DNA of 64,000 bases from Ornithinimicrobium ciconiae (GTDB taxonomy: Bacteria; Actinomycetota; Actinomycetes; Actinomycetales; Dermatophilaceae). The notes under the pieces are model-generated. The model saw only the letters and a program-made list of their open reading frames with translations, made no database searches and was not told the origin of the DNA. Positions 1 to 12,409 of the stretch are shown piece after piece. How positions within the stretch are numbered: position 1 is the stretch's first letter; every line of letters starts with the position of its first letter. Position numbers and translations under genes: made by a program. The stretch covers positions 3,410,001-3,474,000 of the forward strand of contig NZ_CP041616.1 of the NCBI RefSeq assembly GCF_007197575.1. The letters run 5' to 3'.

Positions 1-1269
1 CATCGAGTCGTTGAGACGTCCGTCGCGTACCAGCCCGTCAAGCTCGGCGATGTGCGCCGGGGTGACGCCCAGCTCGGTCACGGCGGTGCCGGCGTCGTTG
101 GCACGGCGGGCCAGGTCACCCATCCACCACTTGCGGGCAGCAGCGGGCGTCGCACCCGCGGCGACGGTCTCCCCGATGACCTCGACGGCACCGGCGTTGA
201 GCACGTCGCGCATCTCCAGGTCCGAGAAGCCCCAGTCGCCCTGCAGCCGCTTGCGTCGCTCGGCCGGGGGCTCCGGGAGGGTCGCGCGCAGCTCTTCGAC
301 CCGCTCACGGGTCGGCGCGACCGGCACCAGGTCCGGCTCGGGGAAGTAGCGGTAGTCGTCGGCATCGGACTTCGGGCGCCCCGAGGTGGTCACCCCGGTG
401 TCCTCGTGCCAGTGCCGGGTCTCCTGCAGGATCTTCTCGCCGGAGTCGAGCACCGCCGCGTGGCGGCACATCTCATAGCGCACAGCACGCTCGACCGAGC
501 GCAGGGAGTTGACGTTCTTGGTCTCGGTGCGGGTGCCCAGCGGGACCGCGAGCTGCTCGGGCGAGGTCGCGCCGTCACCGGCCTTCGCGCGCAGCGAGAC
601 GTTGGCGTCGCAGCGCACGTTGCCCTGCTCCATCTTGACCTCGGAGACGTCCAGCGCCTTGAGCAGGTCGCGCAGCGCGGAGACATAGGCCCGCGCCACC
701 TCGGGAGCCCGCTCCCCCGCCCCCGTGATCGGCTTCGTGACGATCTCGATGAGCGGGATGCCGGCCCGGTTGAAGTCGACCAGGGAGTACTCCGCACCGT
801 GGATGCGGCCGGTCGCCCCACCGACGTGGGTGGACTTGCCGGTGTCCTCCTCCATGTGCGCGCGCTCGATCTCGACCCGGAAGGTCGAGCCGTCATCCAG
901 CTCCACGTCCAGGTAGCCCTCGAAGGCGATCGGCTCGTCATACTGACTGGTCTGGAAGTTCTTGGGCATGTCAGGATAGAAGTAGTTCTTCCGGGCGAAC
1001 CGGCACCACTGCGCGATGGAGCAGTTCAGCGCCAGGCCGATCCGGATCGCCGACTCCACGGCGGTCGCGTTGACCACGGGCAGCGCCCCGGGCAGGCCGA
1101 GGCACACCGGGCAGACCTGCGTGTTGGGGTCGGCGCCGAAGCCCAGCGCGCACCCGCAGAACATCTTGGTCGCGGTGTTCAGCTCGACGTGGACCTCCAG
1201 GCCCAGCACCGGGTCATACCTGGTCAGGAGCTCGTCATAGGCGACGACGTCCTCGATCTGCGTGCTCAC
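1..1269 (-). CDS. gatB: Asp-tRNA(Asn)/Glu-tRNA(Gln) amidotransferase subunit B, 3' end cut by window
   Basis: GatB is the kinase/transamidase core of the GatCAB complex, which turns Glu-tRNA(Gln) and Asp-tRNA(Asn) into the amide forms in the cytoplasm. Translation from a GTG at 1269 gives 423 residues before the window edge; the family is about 500 residues, so the C-terminal YqeY-like tail is missing. Seen directly: the N-terminal [11 protein letters not shown] segment, a Cys cluster (MFCGCALG followed by CPVCLG) typical of the zinc site, and the [13 protein letters not shown] signature. The GTG overlaps the gatA stop as GTGA, so translation is probably coupled. It is the last visible gene of a gatC-gatA-gatB operon. 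Identification is secure. Confidence 0.97.
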   Translation of the reverse strand, partial: MSTQIEDVVAYDELLTRYDPVLGLEVHVELNTATKMFCGCALGFGADPNTQVCPVCLGLPGALPVVNATAVESAIRIGLALNCSIAQWCRFARKNYFYPDMPKNFQTSQYDEPIAFEGYLDVELDDGSTFRVEIERAHMEEDTGKSTHVGGATGRIHGAEYSLVDFNRAGIPLIEIVTKPITGAGERAPEVARAYVSALRDLLKALDVSEVKMEQGNVRCDANVSLRAKAGDGATSPEQLAVPLGTRTETKNVNSLRSVERAVRYEMCRHAAVLDSGEKILQETRHWHEDTGVTTSGRPKSDADDYRYFPEPDLVPVAPTRERVEELRATLPEPPAERRKRLQGDWGFSDLEMRDVLNAGAVEVIGETVAAGATPAAARKWWMGDLARRANDAGTAVTELGVTPAHIAELDGLVRDGRLNDSM

Positions 1270-2831
1270 TTCGCCTCCTCGCTCACTGCTCCGGTGGTCA
1301 CCTCAGGAGCCCTGTCCAGCACACTGCCCGACCCGCCCCACTGCTGCGCGAGGAGGGCTTCGAGAGCCGCGCCCACGGCATACATCCGCTGGTCCTGGGT
1401 CGCCGGCGCCAGGATCTGTATGCCGACGGGCAGGCCGTCCTCGTCCGCCACCCCGGAGGGGAGCGAGAGCCCGGGGATGCCGGCCAGGTTGGCGGGGATG
1501 GTGGCGATGTCGTTGAGATACATCGCCATCGGGTCCTCCAGCTTGTCCCCGATCTTGAACGCCGTCGTCGGCGCCGTCGGGCTGATCAGCACGTCGGCCT
1601 GCTCGAACGCTGCCTCGAAGTCGCGGGCGATCAGCGTGCGGACCTTCTGCGCCTGGCCGTAGTAGGCGTCGTAGTAGCCCGAGGACAGCGCATAGGTGCC
1701 CAGGATGATGCGGCGCTTGACCTCGTCGCCGAAGCCGGCGTCGCGGCTGGCGGCCATCACCTGCTCGGCGCTGGGGGCCTCGACCCCCTCGGGGGCGACC
1801 CGCAGGCCGTAGCGCATCGCGTCAAAGCGGGCCAGGTTGGAGGAGGCCTCACTCGGCAGGATCAGGTAGTAGGCCGCCATGGCGTATTGGAAGTGCGGGC
1901 AGGAGACCTCGACGATCTCGGCGCCGGCCTGGCGCAGCAGTTCGACGGACTCCTCGAAGCGCGCCTGCACGCCGGCCTGGTAGCCCTCGCCGGTCAGCTC
2001 CTTGACGATGCCGACGCGCAGGCCGGTCAGGTCACCTGAACGACCGGACTCGACGGCTGCGACGAGGTCTGGGACCGGGGCGTCGATGCTGGTGGAGTCC
2101 ATCGGGTCGTGGCCACCGATGACCTCGTGCAGCAGCGCCGCGTCGGTGATGGTGCGCGCGCAGGGACCGATCTGGTCCAGGCTGGAGGCCAGCGCGATCA
2201 CGCCGTAGCGGGAGACGCCGCCGTAGGTCGGCTTGGCGCCGACCGTGCCGGTCACGGCCGCGGGCTGGCGGATCGAACCGCCGGTGTCCGAGCCGATGGC
2301 CAGCGGCGCGAGGAAGGCGGCGACCGCAGCCGAGCTGCCACCGCCGGAGCCGCCCGGGATGCGGTCCAGGTCCCACGGGTTGCGGGTCGGGCCGAAGGCG
2401 GAGTGCTCGGTGGAGGAGCCCATCGCGAACTCGTCCATGTTGGTCTTGCCGAGGATCGGCATCCGCGCGTCCTTGAGGCGGGTGACGATCGTCGCGTCGT
2501 AGGGCGGGATCCAGCCCTCGAGGGTCTTCGAGCCGGCCGTGGTCGGGATGCCCATCGTGCAGGCGATGTCCTTGACCGCGATCGGCACGCCGGCCAGGCG
2601 CGGCAGGTCCTCGCCGGCGGCACGCCGGGCGTCGACGTCCGCGGCCGTGGCGAGAGCACCCTCGGTGTCCACCTGCAGGAAGGCGTTGAGCACCGGGTTG
2701 AGCGCGGCGATCCGGTCCAGGTGGGCCTGGGTCAGCTCCACGGAGGTGAACTCGCCGGCCGCCAGGCCGTCGGCCATCTGCGCGGCCGTGAGGTGGGTGA
2801 GGTGGGGGTGCGTCGGCATACTCGTGCTCAC
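1266..2831 (-). CDS. gatA: Asp-tRNA(Asn)/Glu-tRNA(Gln) amidotransferase subunit A
   Basis: GatA is the glutaminase subunit of GatCAB; it releases ammonia from glutamine and channels it to GatB. The protein has 521 residues starting at GTG 2831, a little longer than usual because of a short N-terminal tail; an in-frame ATG lies four codons later. The amidase signature is complete. The Ser-cisSer-Lys triad is read as Lys87 (GVPIAVKD), Ser162 (in GGSGGGSS) and Ser186 (in GSDTGGS), with the family's 75- and 24-residue spacing. It overlaps gatC and gatB by GTGA, giving one tightly coupled operon. Confidence 0.98.
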   Translation of the reverse strand: MSTSMPTHPHLTHLTAAQMADGLAAGEFTSVELTQAHLDRIAALNPVLNAFLQVDTEGALATAADVDARRAAGEDLPRLAGVPIAVKDIACTMGIPTTAGSKTLEGWIPPYDATIVTRLKDARMPILGKTNMDEFAMGSSTEHSAFGPTRNPWDLDRIPGGSGGGSSAAVAAFLAPLAIGSDTGGSIRQPAAVTGTVGAKPTYGGVSRYGVIALASSLDQIGPCARTITDAALLHEVIGGHDPMDSTSIDAPVPDLVAAVESGRSGDLTGLRVGIVKELTGEGYQAGVQARFEESVELLRQAGAEIVEVSCPHFQYAMAAYYLILPSEASSNLARFDAMRYGLRVAPEGVEAPSAEQVMAASRDAGFGDEVKRRIILGTYALSSGYYDAYYGQAQKVRTLIARDFEAAFEQADVLISPTAPTTAFKIGDKLEDPMAMYLNDIATIPANLAGIPGLSLPSGVADEDGLPVGIQILAPATQDQRMYAVGAALEALLAQQWGGSGSVLDRAPEVTTGAVSEEAK

Positions 2832-3124
2832 TCCTCGTCCAGGATGCGGGGAACGCTGAACCGGTCCAGCTCGGACTCGGGCGCACCGGACAGCGCCTGC
2901 TCGGCGGTCAGGCTCGGGCGCGCCTCGTCGAGGCGGGTCACGTTGGTCAGCGGCAGCGGGTGACTCATCGGCGGCACGTCGTCGGCAGCGACCTCGTTGA
3001 CCTGGCCGACCCAGCCGACGATCTGGTCGAGCTGGCCGGCGAGGCGGTCGAGCTCGGCATCGGTGAGCTGGATGCGGGCCAGCATGGCGACGTGCGCGAC
3101 ATCGTCGCGGGACAGTGCGGACAT
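2828..3124 (-). CDS. gatC: Asp-tRNA(Asn)/Glu-tRNA(Gln) amidotransferase subunit C
   Basis: GatC is the small scaffold that clamps GatA to GatB. I place the start at ATG 3124, giving 98 residues beginning [18 protein letters not shown], which is the normal family N-terminus and length. A longer in-frame extension exists upstream but is rejected. Supporting the choice, a TAGACT box ends exactly 7 nt before this ATG and there is no Shine-Dalgarno sequence, which fits a leaderless transcript. The protein contains the conserved PMSHPLPL segment. First gene of the gatCAB operon; its 3' end overlaps gatA. Confidence 0.96.
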   Translation of the reverse strand: MSALSRDDVAHVAMLARIQLTDAELDRLAGQLDQIVGWVGQVNEVAADDVPPMSHPLPLTNVTRLDEARPSLTAEQALSGAPESELDRFSVPRILDEE

Positions 3125-3131
3125 GGGGGTC

Positions 3132-3137
3132 AGTCTA
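3132..3137 (-). promoter_or_regulatory. -10 box of gatCAB, leaderless
   Basis: TAGACT on the minus strand, 7 nt before the gatC ATG, matches the actinobacterial TAnnnT -10 element. A TSS 6-7 nt downstream would fall on the ATG, so the operon mRNA is probably leaderless. The -35 region (TTCGGA, 18-nt spacer) is weak. Confidence 0.6.
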
Positions 3138-3190
3138 GGTTCCCGCCGGTCACGCTCCGAACCGTGCTCCCGCAAGCAACCTGTGCACGG

Positions 3191-3212
3191 TTATCCCGCC
3201 GGTGAGCGGGAT
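3191..3212. promoter_or_regulatory. perfect 8-bp inverted repeat in gatC / hypothetical divergent spacer
   Basis: TATCCCGC, a 6-nt loop CGGTGA, then GCGGGATA. The spacer separates two divergent genes, so a terminator role is unlikely. The position, about 55 nt upstream of the gatC -10 and 50 nt upstream of the other gene's -10, suits an operator for a dimeric regulator. That role is an inference. Confidence 0.4.
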
Positions 3213-3261
3213 ATATCCGTGACACCGGGGCAGCAGGCGTGCCCAGGGAGGTCGGAGGCGA

Positions 3262-3267
3262 CACAAT
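3262..3267 (+). promoter_or_regulatory. -10-like box of the hypothetical gene at 3275
   Basis: CACAAT lies exactly 7 nt before the ATG at 3275. It keeps the A at position 2 and T at position 6 of TAnnnT. There is no ribosome binding site, which again suggests leaderless expression. Confidence 0.4.
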
Positions 3268-3274
3268 CGCTCGT

Positions 3275-4105
3275 ATGCCGAGCACGTCGCCTCTCCCCGA
3301 CGCACCGGGGCCCGACGATTTCCGGGCCCTGGCGCGGTCCTCGCCGTGGCGCTTCGGCACGCTGCACTTCACGCACCGGCCCGAGGGCGAGGAGCCGGTC
3401 GAGGCGTGGTTGACCCGACCCGGGCACCTGGAGGTGGTGGCCCGCGGGGAGCGGCACGTGGAGACCGGCGTGCCCTACACCCGCGTTTCGTTCGGCTGGT
3501 CGGATCCCGGCCCGGTCCCGGCGGCTGACGCAGCGCCTGGCCTGGCGTCCCTGGACGCGGAGCCGGGGCTGGCACCGCCGGAGCTCACCGAGGGCTCCCG
3601 TGAAGGCAGCAGCTCGGGCGTGGCGCCCCAGTCTGTCGAGCCGGCGCGGCGCCCTGACGGGCTGGTGGTGGAGCGGCCGGACGCTCTCGACATCGAGTAC
3701 GACGACCCGATGTGGCAGAACTACCGGTGGGTGGCGATGCTCGACCCGGTGGAACTCTCCCGCGGGGTCGAGATCAGTGACGTGCATGCCCGTGAGCGCT
3801 TCGGGCGGCTCACCTGGACCGCGAGCGCGCGAGCCCTCCCGGAGTCGGCGGAGGACGCCGGCGACGGCTACGACCCACGGTGCTCCTGCTGCCCACTGCT
3901 GTTCGGCGCGGTGAGCCAGGCGCTGGAGTTCGGGGCAGGTGCCACCAGGGCGCCCTCGCCGGAGGAGGTCGCCGGTTACCCCTCTGCATACTGGGTCTCC
4001 CTGGACGTGGAGACCGGCGTGGTCGTCGACGTCGAGCCCCAGGACGGCGACCGCGCCCACGCCGCCTTCACCAACCAGGTCCACGAGGTTGGCGGGTTGG
4101 GCTGA
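3275..4105 (+). CDS. hypothetical protein with Cys-rich motif
   Basis: The gene encodes a 276-residue soluble protein that I do not recognise. It starts at ATG 3275; an upstream ATG at 3239 is rejected because the -10-like box sits between the two. No signal peptide or membrane segment is seen. The middle is Pro/Ala/Glu-rich and low in complexity (roughly residues 80-135). Towards the C-terminus there is a compact CSCCPLL cluster preceded by a YDPR turn, which could bind a metal. The last third contains YPSAYWVSLDVETGVVVDVEP. It stands alone, divergent from gatC and convergent with the DUF488 gene. Coding is supported by strong third-position GC bias. Function unknown. Confidence 0.7.
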   Translation: MPSTSPLPDAPGPDDFRALARSSPWRFGTLHFTHRPEGEEPVEAWLTRPGHLEVVARGERHVETGVPYTRVSFGWSDPGPVPAADAAPGLASLDAEPGLAPPELTEGSREGSSSGVAPQSVEPARRPDGLVVERPDALDIEYDDPMWQNYRWVAMLDPVELSRGVEISDVHARERFGRLTWTASARALPESAEDAGDGYDPRCSCCPLLFGAVSQALEFGAGATRAPSPEEVAGYPSAYWVSLDVETGVVVDVEPQDGDRAHAAFTNQVHEVGGLG

Positions 4106-4125
4106 CCGGATTGATCAGCGGTGGG

Positions 4126-4473
4126 TTACAGCCGATCGCGCAGCAGGTCAGCGAGCACGACGGCCTGGTTGTGCTCCTCGTCCTTGGCGCCATAGAGCAG
4201 GACGACGCGCTTGCTGCCCCGCGCCTCCTGGAGCAGTTTCTCGAACGCGTCGGCCCCCTTCAACTCGGCCCGATAGCGCTCGGCGAATTCCTCGAACTTG
4301 TCCGGGTCGTGGCCGAACCACTGGCGCAGTTCGGTGGACGGGCCGACCTCCTTGAGCCAGGTGGCGCTCAGGTCCTCCTTGGCGATGCCGCGCGGCCACA
4401 GACGGTCCACCAGGATGGCGTGCCACCCGGGAGGGGCCCCGTCATAGGCCCTCCGGATCGAGATCTCGGTCAT
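4126..4473 (-). CDS. DUF488 family protein (YeaO-like)
   Basis: A 115-residue protein of the DUF488 family, recognised by IRRAYDG near the N-terminus, LVDRLWPRG (about residues 21-29), FGHDPDKFEEFAERYRAEL, and VVLLYGAKDEEHNQA near the end. Members are small soluble proteins of unproven biochemistry. Its ATG overlaps the stop of the upstream mycoredoxin-like gene by ATGA, so the two are co-translated, which hints at a thiol or oxidative-stress link (inference). It converges with the hypothetical gene at 3275; only 20 bp separate them. Confidence 0.9.
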   Translation of the reverse strand: MTEISIRRAYDGAPPGWHAILVDRLWPRGIAKEDLSATWLKEVGPSTELRQWFGHDPDKFEEFAERYRAELKGADAFEKLLQEARGSKRVVLLYGAKDEEHNQAVVLADLLRDRL

Positions 4474-4724
4474 GCCACTGCCTCCAGCCGCTCACGGACC
4501 GTGTCGGGGTCAGGGTTGGTGTGCGGTATGCCGTCCATCACCACGGTGGGCACGGTCTCGTTGCCGTCGTTGACACTGCGCACAAAGGCGGCGGCGGCGT
4601 CGTCCTGCCAGATGTTGATCCACTGGGCCTGCTCGCCGAGGGCGCCGAGCGAGGTCCTGAGCTGCAGGCAGTATCCGCAGCCGGGCCGCCAGTAGATGAC
4701 CACCTCGCGCTCGCTCTCGGGCAT
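4470..4724 (-). CDS. mycoredoxin / glutaredoxin-like protein
   Basis: An 84-residue glutaredoxin-fold protein with the active site Cys16-Gly-Tyr-Cys19 in YWRPGCGYC, the motif of actinobacterial mycoredoxin-1, which reduces mycothiol mixed disulfides. A cis-Pro loop (ETVPTVVMDG, about residues 56-65) completes the fold. The start at ATG 4724 is fixed by a strong GGAGGAGG ribosome binding site 7-8 nt upstream; a longer in-frame reading is rejected. It is the first gene of a two-gene operon with DUF488. The family call is secure; the exact substrate is not proven. Confidence 0.92.
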   Translation of the reverse strand: MPESEREVVIYWRPGCGYCLQLRTSLGALGEQAQWINIWQDDAAAAFVRSVNDGNETVPTVVMDGIPHTNPDPDTVRERLEAVA

Positions 4725-4819
4725 GGCGAGAACCTCCTCCAGTCGCAGACTCCTCCCACCCTGCCACGGGCTGAGCCAGGAGGTCACGCGGGTCATCCGT
4801 GGGACGGAGACCTTTGCGG

Positions 4820-6307
4820 TCAGGCCTGCGGTGTGGGCCGGCGACGCCGGTCGTGCAGGTCCTTGTAGGCCACGGCCAGCGCAGAGAGGATCACCAGCGC
4901 GATCAGGCCGAACCCGAGCACAGCCGCGGTCGACCAGCTCGTGGTCTGCAGCGAGGTGAAGACCGCCGCGGTGATCACGGCGATGCCGATCGAGGTGCCC
5001 ATCCGCTGGCCGGTCTGCATGATCGCCCCGGAGCTGCCGGCATACTGCAGCGGCACCTCCGCGAGGGTGAGCGTCTGGTTGGGGCTGATCACGGTGCCCT
5101 GGGCGATGCCGATGAAGGACAGGGTCAGCAGCAGCCACCAGACGCTCAGGCCGACGGCCTCGTTGAGGAGCACGACTGCGGCGCTCAGACCGAGCCCGAT
5201 CAGCGCGAGGTAGAGCCCGCCGATGACGAGCCGGCGCCCGAGGCGCAGGACCCGCCGCCCTGCCCAGTTGGCTGCGAGCGCGGACAGCACGGCGGACGGC
5301 AGTCCCACCATGCCCGCCTCGAGGGCGGACCGACCGGCGCCTTCCTGCATGTAGAGCGCCACCAGCACCCAGATGCTGGTCATGCCGAGGAAGTACAGGG
5401 TGACGATGAGCGCGCCGTTGCTGAAGCTGCGGGTGCGGAAGATGTGCAGGTCCACCATTGGGCTACCTCCGCGAAGGGCATAGCGGCGTTCCCACCGCAC
5501 CCACCCGTAGACCAGCAGCACCCCGAACGGGAGCAGCAGCCAGGTCACCGCCGAGCTGCGTGCCTCCATAAACGGCCACAGGATCGCCAGGACGGCCACG
5601 CCGAGGAGCAACGACCCGATCGGGTCCAGCGAGCGCAGGGTGCCCAGCACCGAGCCGGCCTGGGCGGTGCGCTGGATCAACGGCTTCGGGAACCACAGCA
5701 GCGCCAGGACGATGGTGAGGATCCCGACCGGCACGTTCACCAGGAAGGTCAGCCGCCAGCCCAGGTCGGGACCACCCAGGTCGATGAGCAGCCCGCCGAG
5801 CACCGGCCCGATGGCGACCGAGACGCCGACGGTGCTGCCGAAGTAGCCGAACGCACGGCCGCGCTCGGCGCCACGGAAGTACTGCTGGATCATGCCGACG
5901 CCCTGGGGGTTCAGCAGCCCGGAGCCCACCCCCTGCGCGAAACGGGCGACGATCAGCCACTCTGCTGTTGGCGCGAAGCTGGCGGCGATCGAGGAGAGGG
6001 TGAAGGTCAGCACCCCGACTAAGAAGATGCCGCCGCGGCCCATCACGTCGCCCGCGCGCCCGGCGGCCACGAGCACCACCCCGAAGGTCAGGGCGTAGCC
6101 GGAAAGCACCCACTGCAGTTGGGAGTCGGTGGCCCCCACTCCCCCCTGGATCGCCGGGAGGGCGACGTTGACGATGCTCACGGAGATCAGGGACATGAAG
6201 ATCGCCGCGAGGAGCACCAGCAGGATCCGCCAGCGCGCGGGGTCGGGGACATAGTCGACCTGACCCGAGTCACCCTGCGCGCGCACCGACTGCTCCCCTC
6301 TCACCAT
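4820..6307 (-). CDS. MFS transporter, DHA2 (14-TMS) drug-efflux family
   Basis: A 495-residue major facilitator permease with about 14 hydrophobic segments, as in the DHA2 family that exports drugs or metabolites by proton antiport. Motif-A-like GRAGDVMGRGGIFLVG follows TMS2, motif C-like GPVLGG lies in TMS5 and LNPQGVGMIQQYFRGAERGRAFG joins TMS4 and 5. The start at ATG 6307 is chosen because upstream codons fall in a repeated, Pro/Gln-rich region (6344-6378). A weak ribosome binding site leaves the start uncertain. It ends in a short basic tail. No regulator is adjacent; the substrate is unknown. Confidence 0.9.
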   Translation of the reverse strand: MVRGEQSVRAQGDSGQVDYVPDPARWRILLVLLAAIFMSLISVSIVNVALPAIQGGVGATDSQLQWVLSGYALTFGVVLVAAGRAGDVMGRGGIFLVGVLTFTLSSIAASFAPTAEWLIVARFAQGVGSGLLNPQGVGMIQQYFRGAERGRAFGYFGSTVGVSVAIGPVLGGLLIDLGGPDLGWRLTFLVNVPVGILTIVLALLWFPKPLIQRTAQAGSVLGTLRSLDPIGSLLLGVAVLAILWPFMEARSSAVTWLLLPFGVLLVYGWVRWERRYALRGGSPMVDLHIFRTRSFSNGALIVTLYFLGMTSIWVLVALYMQEGAGRSALEAGMVGLPSAVLSALAANWAGRRVLRLGRRLVIGGLYLALIGLGLSAAVVLLNEAVGLSVWWLLLTLSFIGIAQGTVISPNQTLTLAEVPLQYAGSSGAIMQTGQRMGTSIGIAVITAAVFTSLQTTSWSTAAVLGFGLIALVILSALAVAYKDLHDRRRRPTPQA

Positions 6308-6343
6308 CAGGCAGCAACGCTGACCTGCACGCATTTGATTCCT

Positions 6344-6378
6344 GGCGGTTGGCGGCTGCGGTTGGCGGTTGGCGGCTG
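6344..6378. repeat. 20-bp tandem duplication upstream of MFS gene
   Basis: GGCGGTTGGCGGCTG occurs exactly twice with a 20-bp offset (6344-6358 and 6364-6378) in the non-coding spacer between the ligA 3' end and the MFS start. Confidence 0.85.
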
Positions 6379-6457
6379 AGTGGGACTGCGGTGGCGCGGA
6401 ACTGAGCTCGTGCGTCGCTGTGGTCGCGATCCCGATCACCACCCCCCTCCGATCTGA

Positions 6458-9790
<3,333 letters not shown>

Positions 9791-9820
9791 TCACCAGGAG
9801 GTGACCGAGCCGGGGGGCCC

Positions 9821-9879
9821 GACCCGCTCGTGGGCCAGTCGGTGGGACTCGACCCGCTCGTGGATCAGTCTGGTGTCGC
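9821..9879. repeat. 30-bp imperfect tandem repeat between convergent genes
   Basis: Two copies beginning GACCCGCTCGTGG, at 9821-9850 and 9851-9879, differing at a few positions. They abut the stop codon (9879-9881, minus strand) of the DMT transporter and lie 40 bp past the lipoprotein stop. No hairpin terminator is obvious here. Confidence 0.8.
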
Positions 9880-10970
9880 TAGAGCGCGCTGGACTGACCC
9901 ACGACATCCGGTGGGTTCGCCGGGCGCGCTGAGGTCGGCGCGCGATCCGCTGGCCCCGGGGGCAGCAGGGCCTCAGGCGGGCTCGGCGCGTCGACCGGCG
10001 GGGGTGAGGGATCCGTCGGTGTGCCCGGTGGCCTCGGCGCGCGGCCGATCAGGACCGAGGCAGCCAGGACCGTCACCCCGCCCAGCAGGACCACCGGCCC
10101 GAGCTGCTCACCCAGCACGAGGACACCGAGCAGCACCGCGACCACGGTGATCGGGTAGGTCACGCTCGTCGCGACCGTGGGACCGGCGGCACGCACGACG
10201 TCAAACTGCAGCCACTGGGCCAAGCCGGTCCCGACGACGCCCAGCACCACCACGGCCAGGACCGGCACCACCCAGTCGGTGCCGTGCAACGACCACGGGG
10301 TGCTGATCTCCTCCCCCGAGCCGAGCCACCACCAGAGCAGCAGGACGATCGGCATCTGGACCGTCGCGACCAGCACCTGAGCGGTCGGCATCGACAACCC
10401 GCCGGGATCGACGCTGCGCAGGAACCGTCGCACGTAGGTCCAGCCCACGCCATAGCTCGCCGACGCCGCCAGCACCATCGCGAAACCGACCGGGTCCGGT
10501 CCCCGCTCCACCGACCACGGCTGAAAGATGAGCATGACGCCGACGAAACCGATGGCCACGCCGACCATGCGGCGCCGACCGACCGGCTCGGAGCGCAGCA
10601 GCAGCATGGAGCACAGGACGGTCGCGACCGGGGTGACCGCGTTGGACATCCCGGCGATCGCGGAGTCGACCCGCTCCTCCCCGACCGCGAACAGGGTCCA
10701 CGGGATGGTGCACAGCAGGGTGCCGGTCACCAACAGGTGCCCCCAGGTCCGTCGACCGCGTGGCAGCCGCCCGCCGGTGAGGCGCAGCAGGAGGAGCAGC
10801 ACAGCGATCCCGCACAGCACTCGCAGGGTCGCCACCTGCACGCCCGACAGGGCCTCGACGCCGACCTTCATCAGCAGATAGCTGGAGCCCCAGATCAGGG
10901 CGATGGCGGCATACTTCGCCTGCCAGGGCCTGCCGGCCGTCGTGGGAGCAGCCGGCGGCGCGGGAGTCAT
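9879..10970 (-). CDS. EamA/DMT superfamily permease
   Basis: A 363-residue inner-membrane protein with two EamA repeats and about ten hydrophobic helices; the first repeat begins YAAIALIWGSSYLLMKVGVEAL and the second ends near VVLLGGVTVLAASVLIG. Such permeases usually export metabolites or amino acids; the substrate here is unknown. The last 50 residues are a Pro-rich cytoplasmic tail. The ATG (10970) overlaps the stop of the methionine-synthase-like gene as ATGA, so they form one operon. Confidence 0.9.
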   Translation of the reverse strand: MTPAPPAAPTTAGRPWQAKYAAIALIWGSSYLLMKVGVEALSGVQVATLRVLCGIAVLLLLLRLTGGRLPRGRRTWGHLLVTGTLLCTIPWTLFAVGEERVDSAIAGMSNAVTPVATVLCSMLLLRSEPVGRRRMVGVAIGFVGVMLIFQPWSVERGPDPVGFAMVLAASASYGVGWTYVRRFLRSVDPGGLSMPTAQVLVATVQMPIVLLLWWWLGSGEEISTPWSLHGTDWVVPVLAVVVLGVVGTGLAQWLQFDVVRAAGPTVATSVTYPITVVAVLLGVLVLGEQLGPVVLLGGVTVLAASVLIGRAPRPPGTPTDPSPPPVDAPSPPEALLPPGPADRAPTSARPANPPDVVGQSSAL

Positions 10971-11971
10971 CCCTGGGCTTCTTCGGCGAGCGCGCGGGCC
11001 GCCTCGACGGTGGCGCGGGTGATCGCTGCTGCCGTGTCGGGGGCTGTCCCGGCGAGTCCGCACGCGGGGGTCACACCGAGGTCGGCCAGGCTCGTCGGCG
11101 GCAGCCCGAGCTCGTGCCACCGGGTGGCCAGACGCTGCCGGACGGTGTCGTATGCCGTGGGACGGGTCGGCGACATCGCCCCCGCCCAGAACCGGACCCC
11201 GGACTCGACGGCGGTGGCCACAGAGTCCCAGTCGCGGGTGCGCAGCGTGGTGACGTCCAACGCGATCACGTCGGGGCCTGCGCCGCGCAGCAGGTCCACG
11301 GGTGGCTCGTCGCCGCAGCAGTGGATCACCGTGGTGGCGCCGGCCCCGCGGGCGGCGGACACGACGGACCCGAGCACGTGCTCGGCCTGGCTGGCATCGG
11401 GCGTGGGCAGCACCCGGTAGCCGGAGTCGGACCGCACCCGGCCGAGCAGGACCGTGGGCAGCGACGGCTCGTCGATCTGCAGGGTGAGCTCGGCACCGGG
11501 CACGAGGCGGGCCACATCCGCCAGGTGCAGCCCGACTCCCTCGGCCAGTGACTCGGCGAGGTCACGGGTGGCGCCGGCGTCGGAGAGGACCCGGTCACCC
11601 AGCGGCAGCCAGAGCGCTGCGGCGAGCGTCCACGGACCGGCGACCTGCAACTTCAGCGGCCCGGTCCACCCGTCGAGGGCCTCCGCGAGCTCGTCGAGGT
11701 CCTGGCGCCACCAGGACGAGGTGCGCTCGGCATCGCGTCCGGGGCGGTCGACCAGACGCCACCCCTGCGGCTGCAGGTCGACCGGCAGGTCCACCAGCAG
11801 TCCGGTGGCCCTCCCGATCATGTCCGAGCCGGGCCCGCGCTCGGGCAGCTCCGGCAGGTAGGGCACGGTGGTCACGCCCTCGGGGGACTCGGTGAGGAGG
11901 TCACGCACCGTCCGCAGTGCCTCACGAACGTCAGTTCCGGGCCAGGATCCGATCCCGGTTGCATGCACCAT
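10967..11971 (-). CDS. MetE C-terminal-like (cobalamin-independent methionine synthase-like) protein
   Basis: A 334-residue TIM-barrel protein related to the catalytic C-terminal half of MetE. The start at ATG 11971 gives MVHATGIGSWPG, the usual N-terminus of this short actinobacterial family (Rv3015c-like, also next to ligA in Mycobacterium). Zinc-ligand-like residues are visible in TTVIHCCGDEPPVD (His-Cys) and LGVTPACGLAG (Cys). The N-terminal MetE domain is absent, so full methionine synthase activity is doubtful; methyl transfer between small thiols is a plausible role (inference). Upstream lie three 22-bp tandem repeats. A GTG at 11986 is an alternative start. Confidence 0.85.
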   Translation of the reverse strand: MVHATGIGSWPGTDVREALRTVRDLLTESPEGVTTVPYLPELPERGPGSDMIGRATGLLVDLPVDLQPQGWRLVDRPGRDAERTSSWWRQDLDELAEALDGWTGPLKLQVAGPWTLAAALWLPLGDRVLSDAGATRDLAESLAEGVGLHLADVARLVPGAELTLQIDEPSLPTVLLGRVRSDSGYRVLPTPDASQAEHVLGSVVSAARGAGATTVIHCCGDEPPVDLLRGAGPDVIALDVTTLRTRDWDSVATAVESGVRFWAGAMSPTRPTAYDTVRQRLATRWHELGLPPTSLADLGVTPACGLAGTAPDTAAAITRATVEAARALAEEAQG

Positions 11972-11990
11972 GTCCGTAGTCAACACTGCG

Positions 11991-12056
11991 CCCACGACAT
12001 CGCTTCCCCCGGCCCACGACATCCCTTCCCCCGGCCCACGACATCCCTTCCCCCGG
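11991..12056. repeat. three 22-bp tandem repeats upstream of the MetE-like gene
   Basis: Copies at 11991-12012, 12013-12034 and 12035-12056; the last two are identical and the first differs at one base. On the minus strand each unit reads GGGGGAAGGGATGTCGTGGG, i.e. a purine-rich ribosome-binding-site-like run directly followed by ATG. They lie 20 bp before the MetE-like start, within its leader or promoter. Confidence 0.95.
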
Positions 12057-12179
12057 CCCGGGCAGGGTGGTGGCGGGAGCGCGCGCCGCCGGGCAGAAAG
12101 TGCGTGCAGAGGCGGAACAGGAGCCCGTTGTGGGACTGCGCGAGCACAACCTTCCGGGAAGGGCCATACTGGAGAGGTG

Positions 12180-12401
12180 ATGACAACTCGATCCGGGTCA
12201 CCCCGCAGACATCTGGAGACCAGTCCCTTCAAGCCACGAGTCGAGCCGGAGATCGAGCAATTCGAGATTGACGACCGGGTCTCGCACCAGTCGCACGGTC
12301 TCGGGCGGGTGATCGGCCAGGAGAGCGCGGCGGTCACCGTCGACTTCGGCGACTACACCCGTCGCATCGTCAGCCCGTTCCACCTGCTGGAGCGGCTGTA
12401 G
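12180..12401 (+). CDS. small Tudor/CarD-like domain protein
   Basis: A 73-residue basic protein; GTG 12177 is an alternative start, both behind GGAGAGG. The C-terminal 45 residues (FEIDDRVSHQSHGLGRVIG then AVTVDFGDYTRRI and FHLLERL) look like the Tudor-like beta barrel at the end of UvrD/PcrA helicases and the N-terminus of CarD, which contacts RNA polymerase. No helicase or sigma-factor part is attached. A role as a small RNA-polymerase- or nucleic-acid-binding protein is possible but unproven. It is divergent from the MetE-like gene. Confidence 0.75.
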   Translation: MTTRSGSPRRHLETSPFKPRVEPEIEQFEIDDRVSHQSHGLGRVIGQESAAVTVDFGDYTRRIVSPFHLLERL

Positions 12402-12409
12402 CTCCGCAG

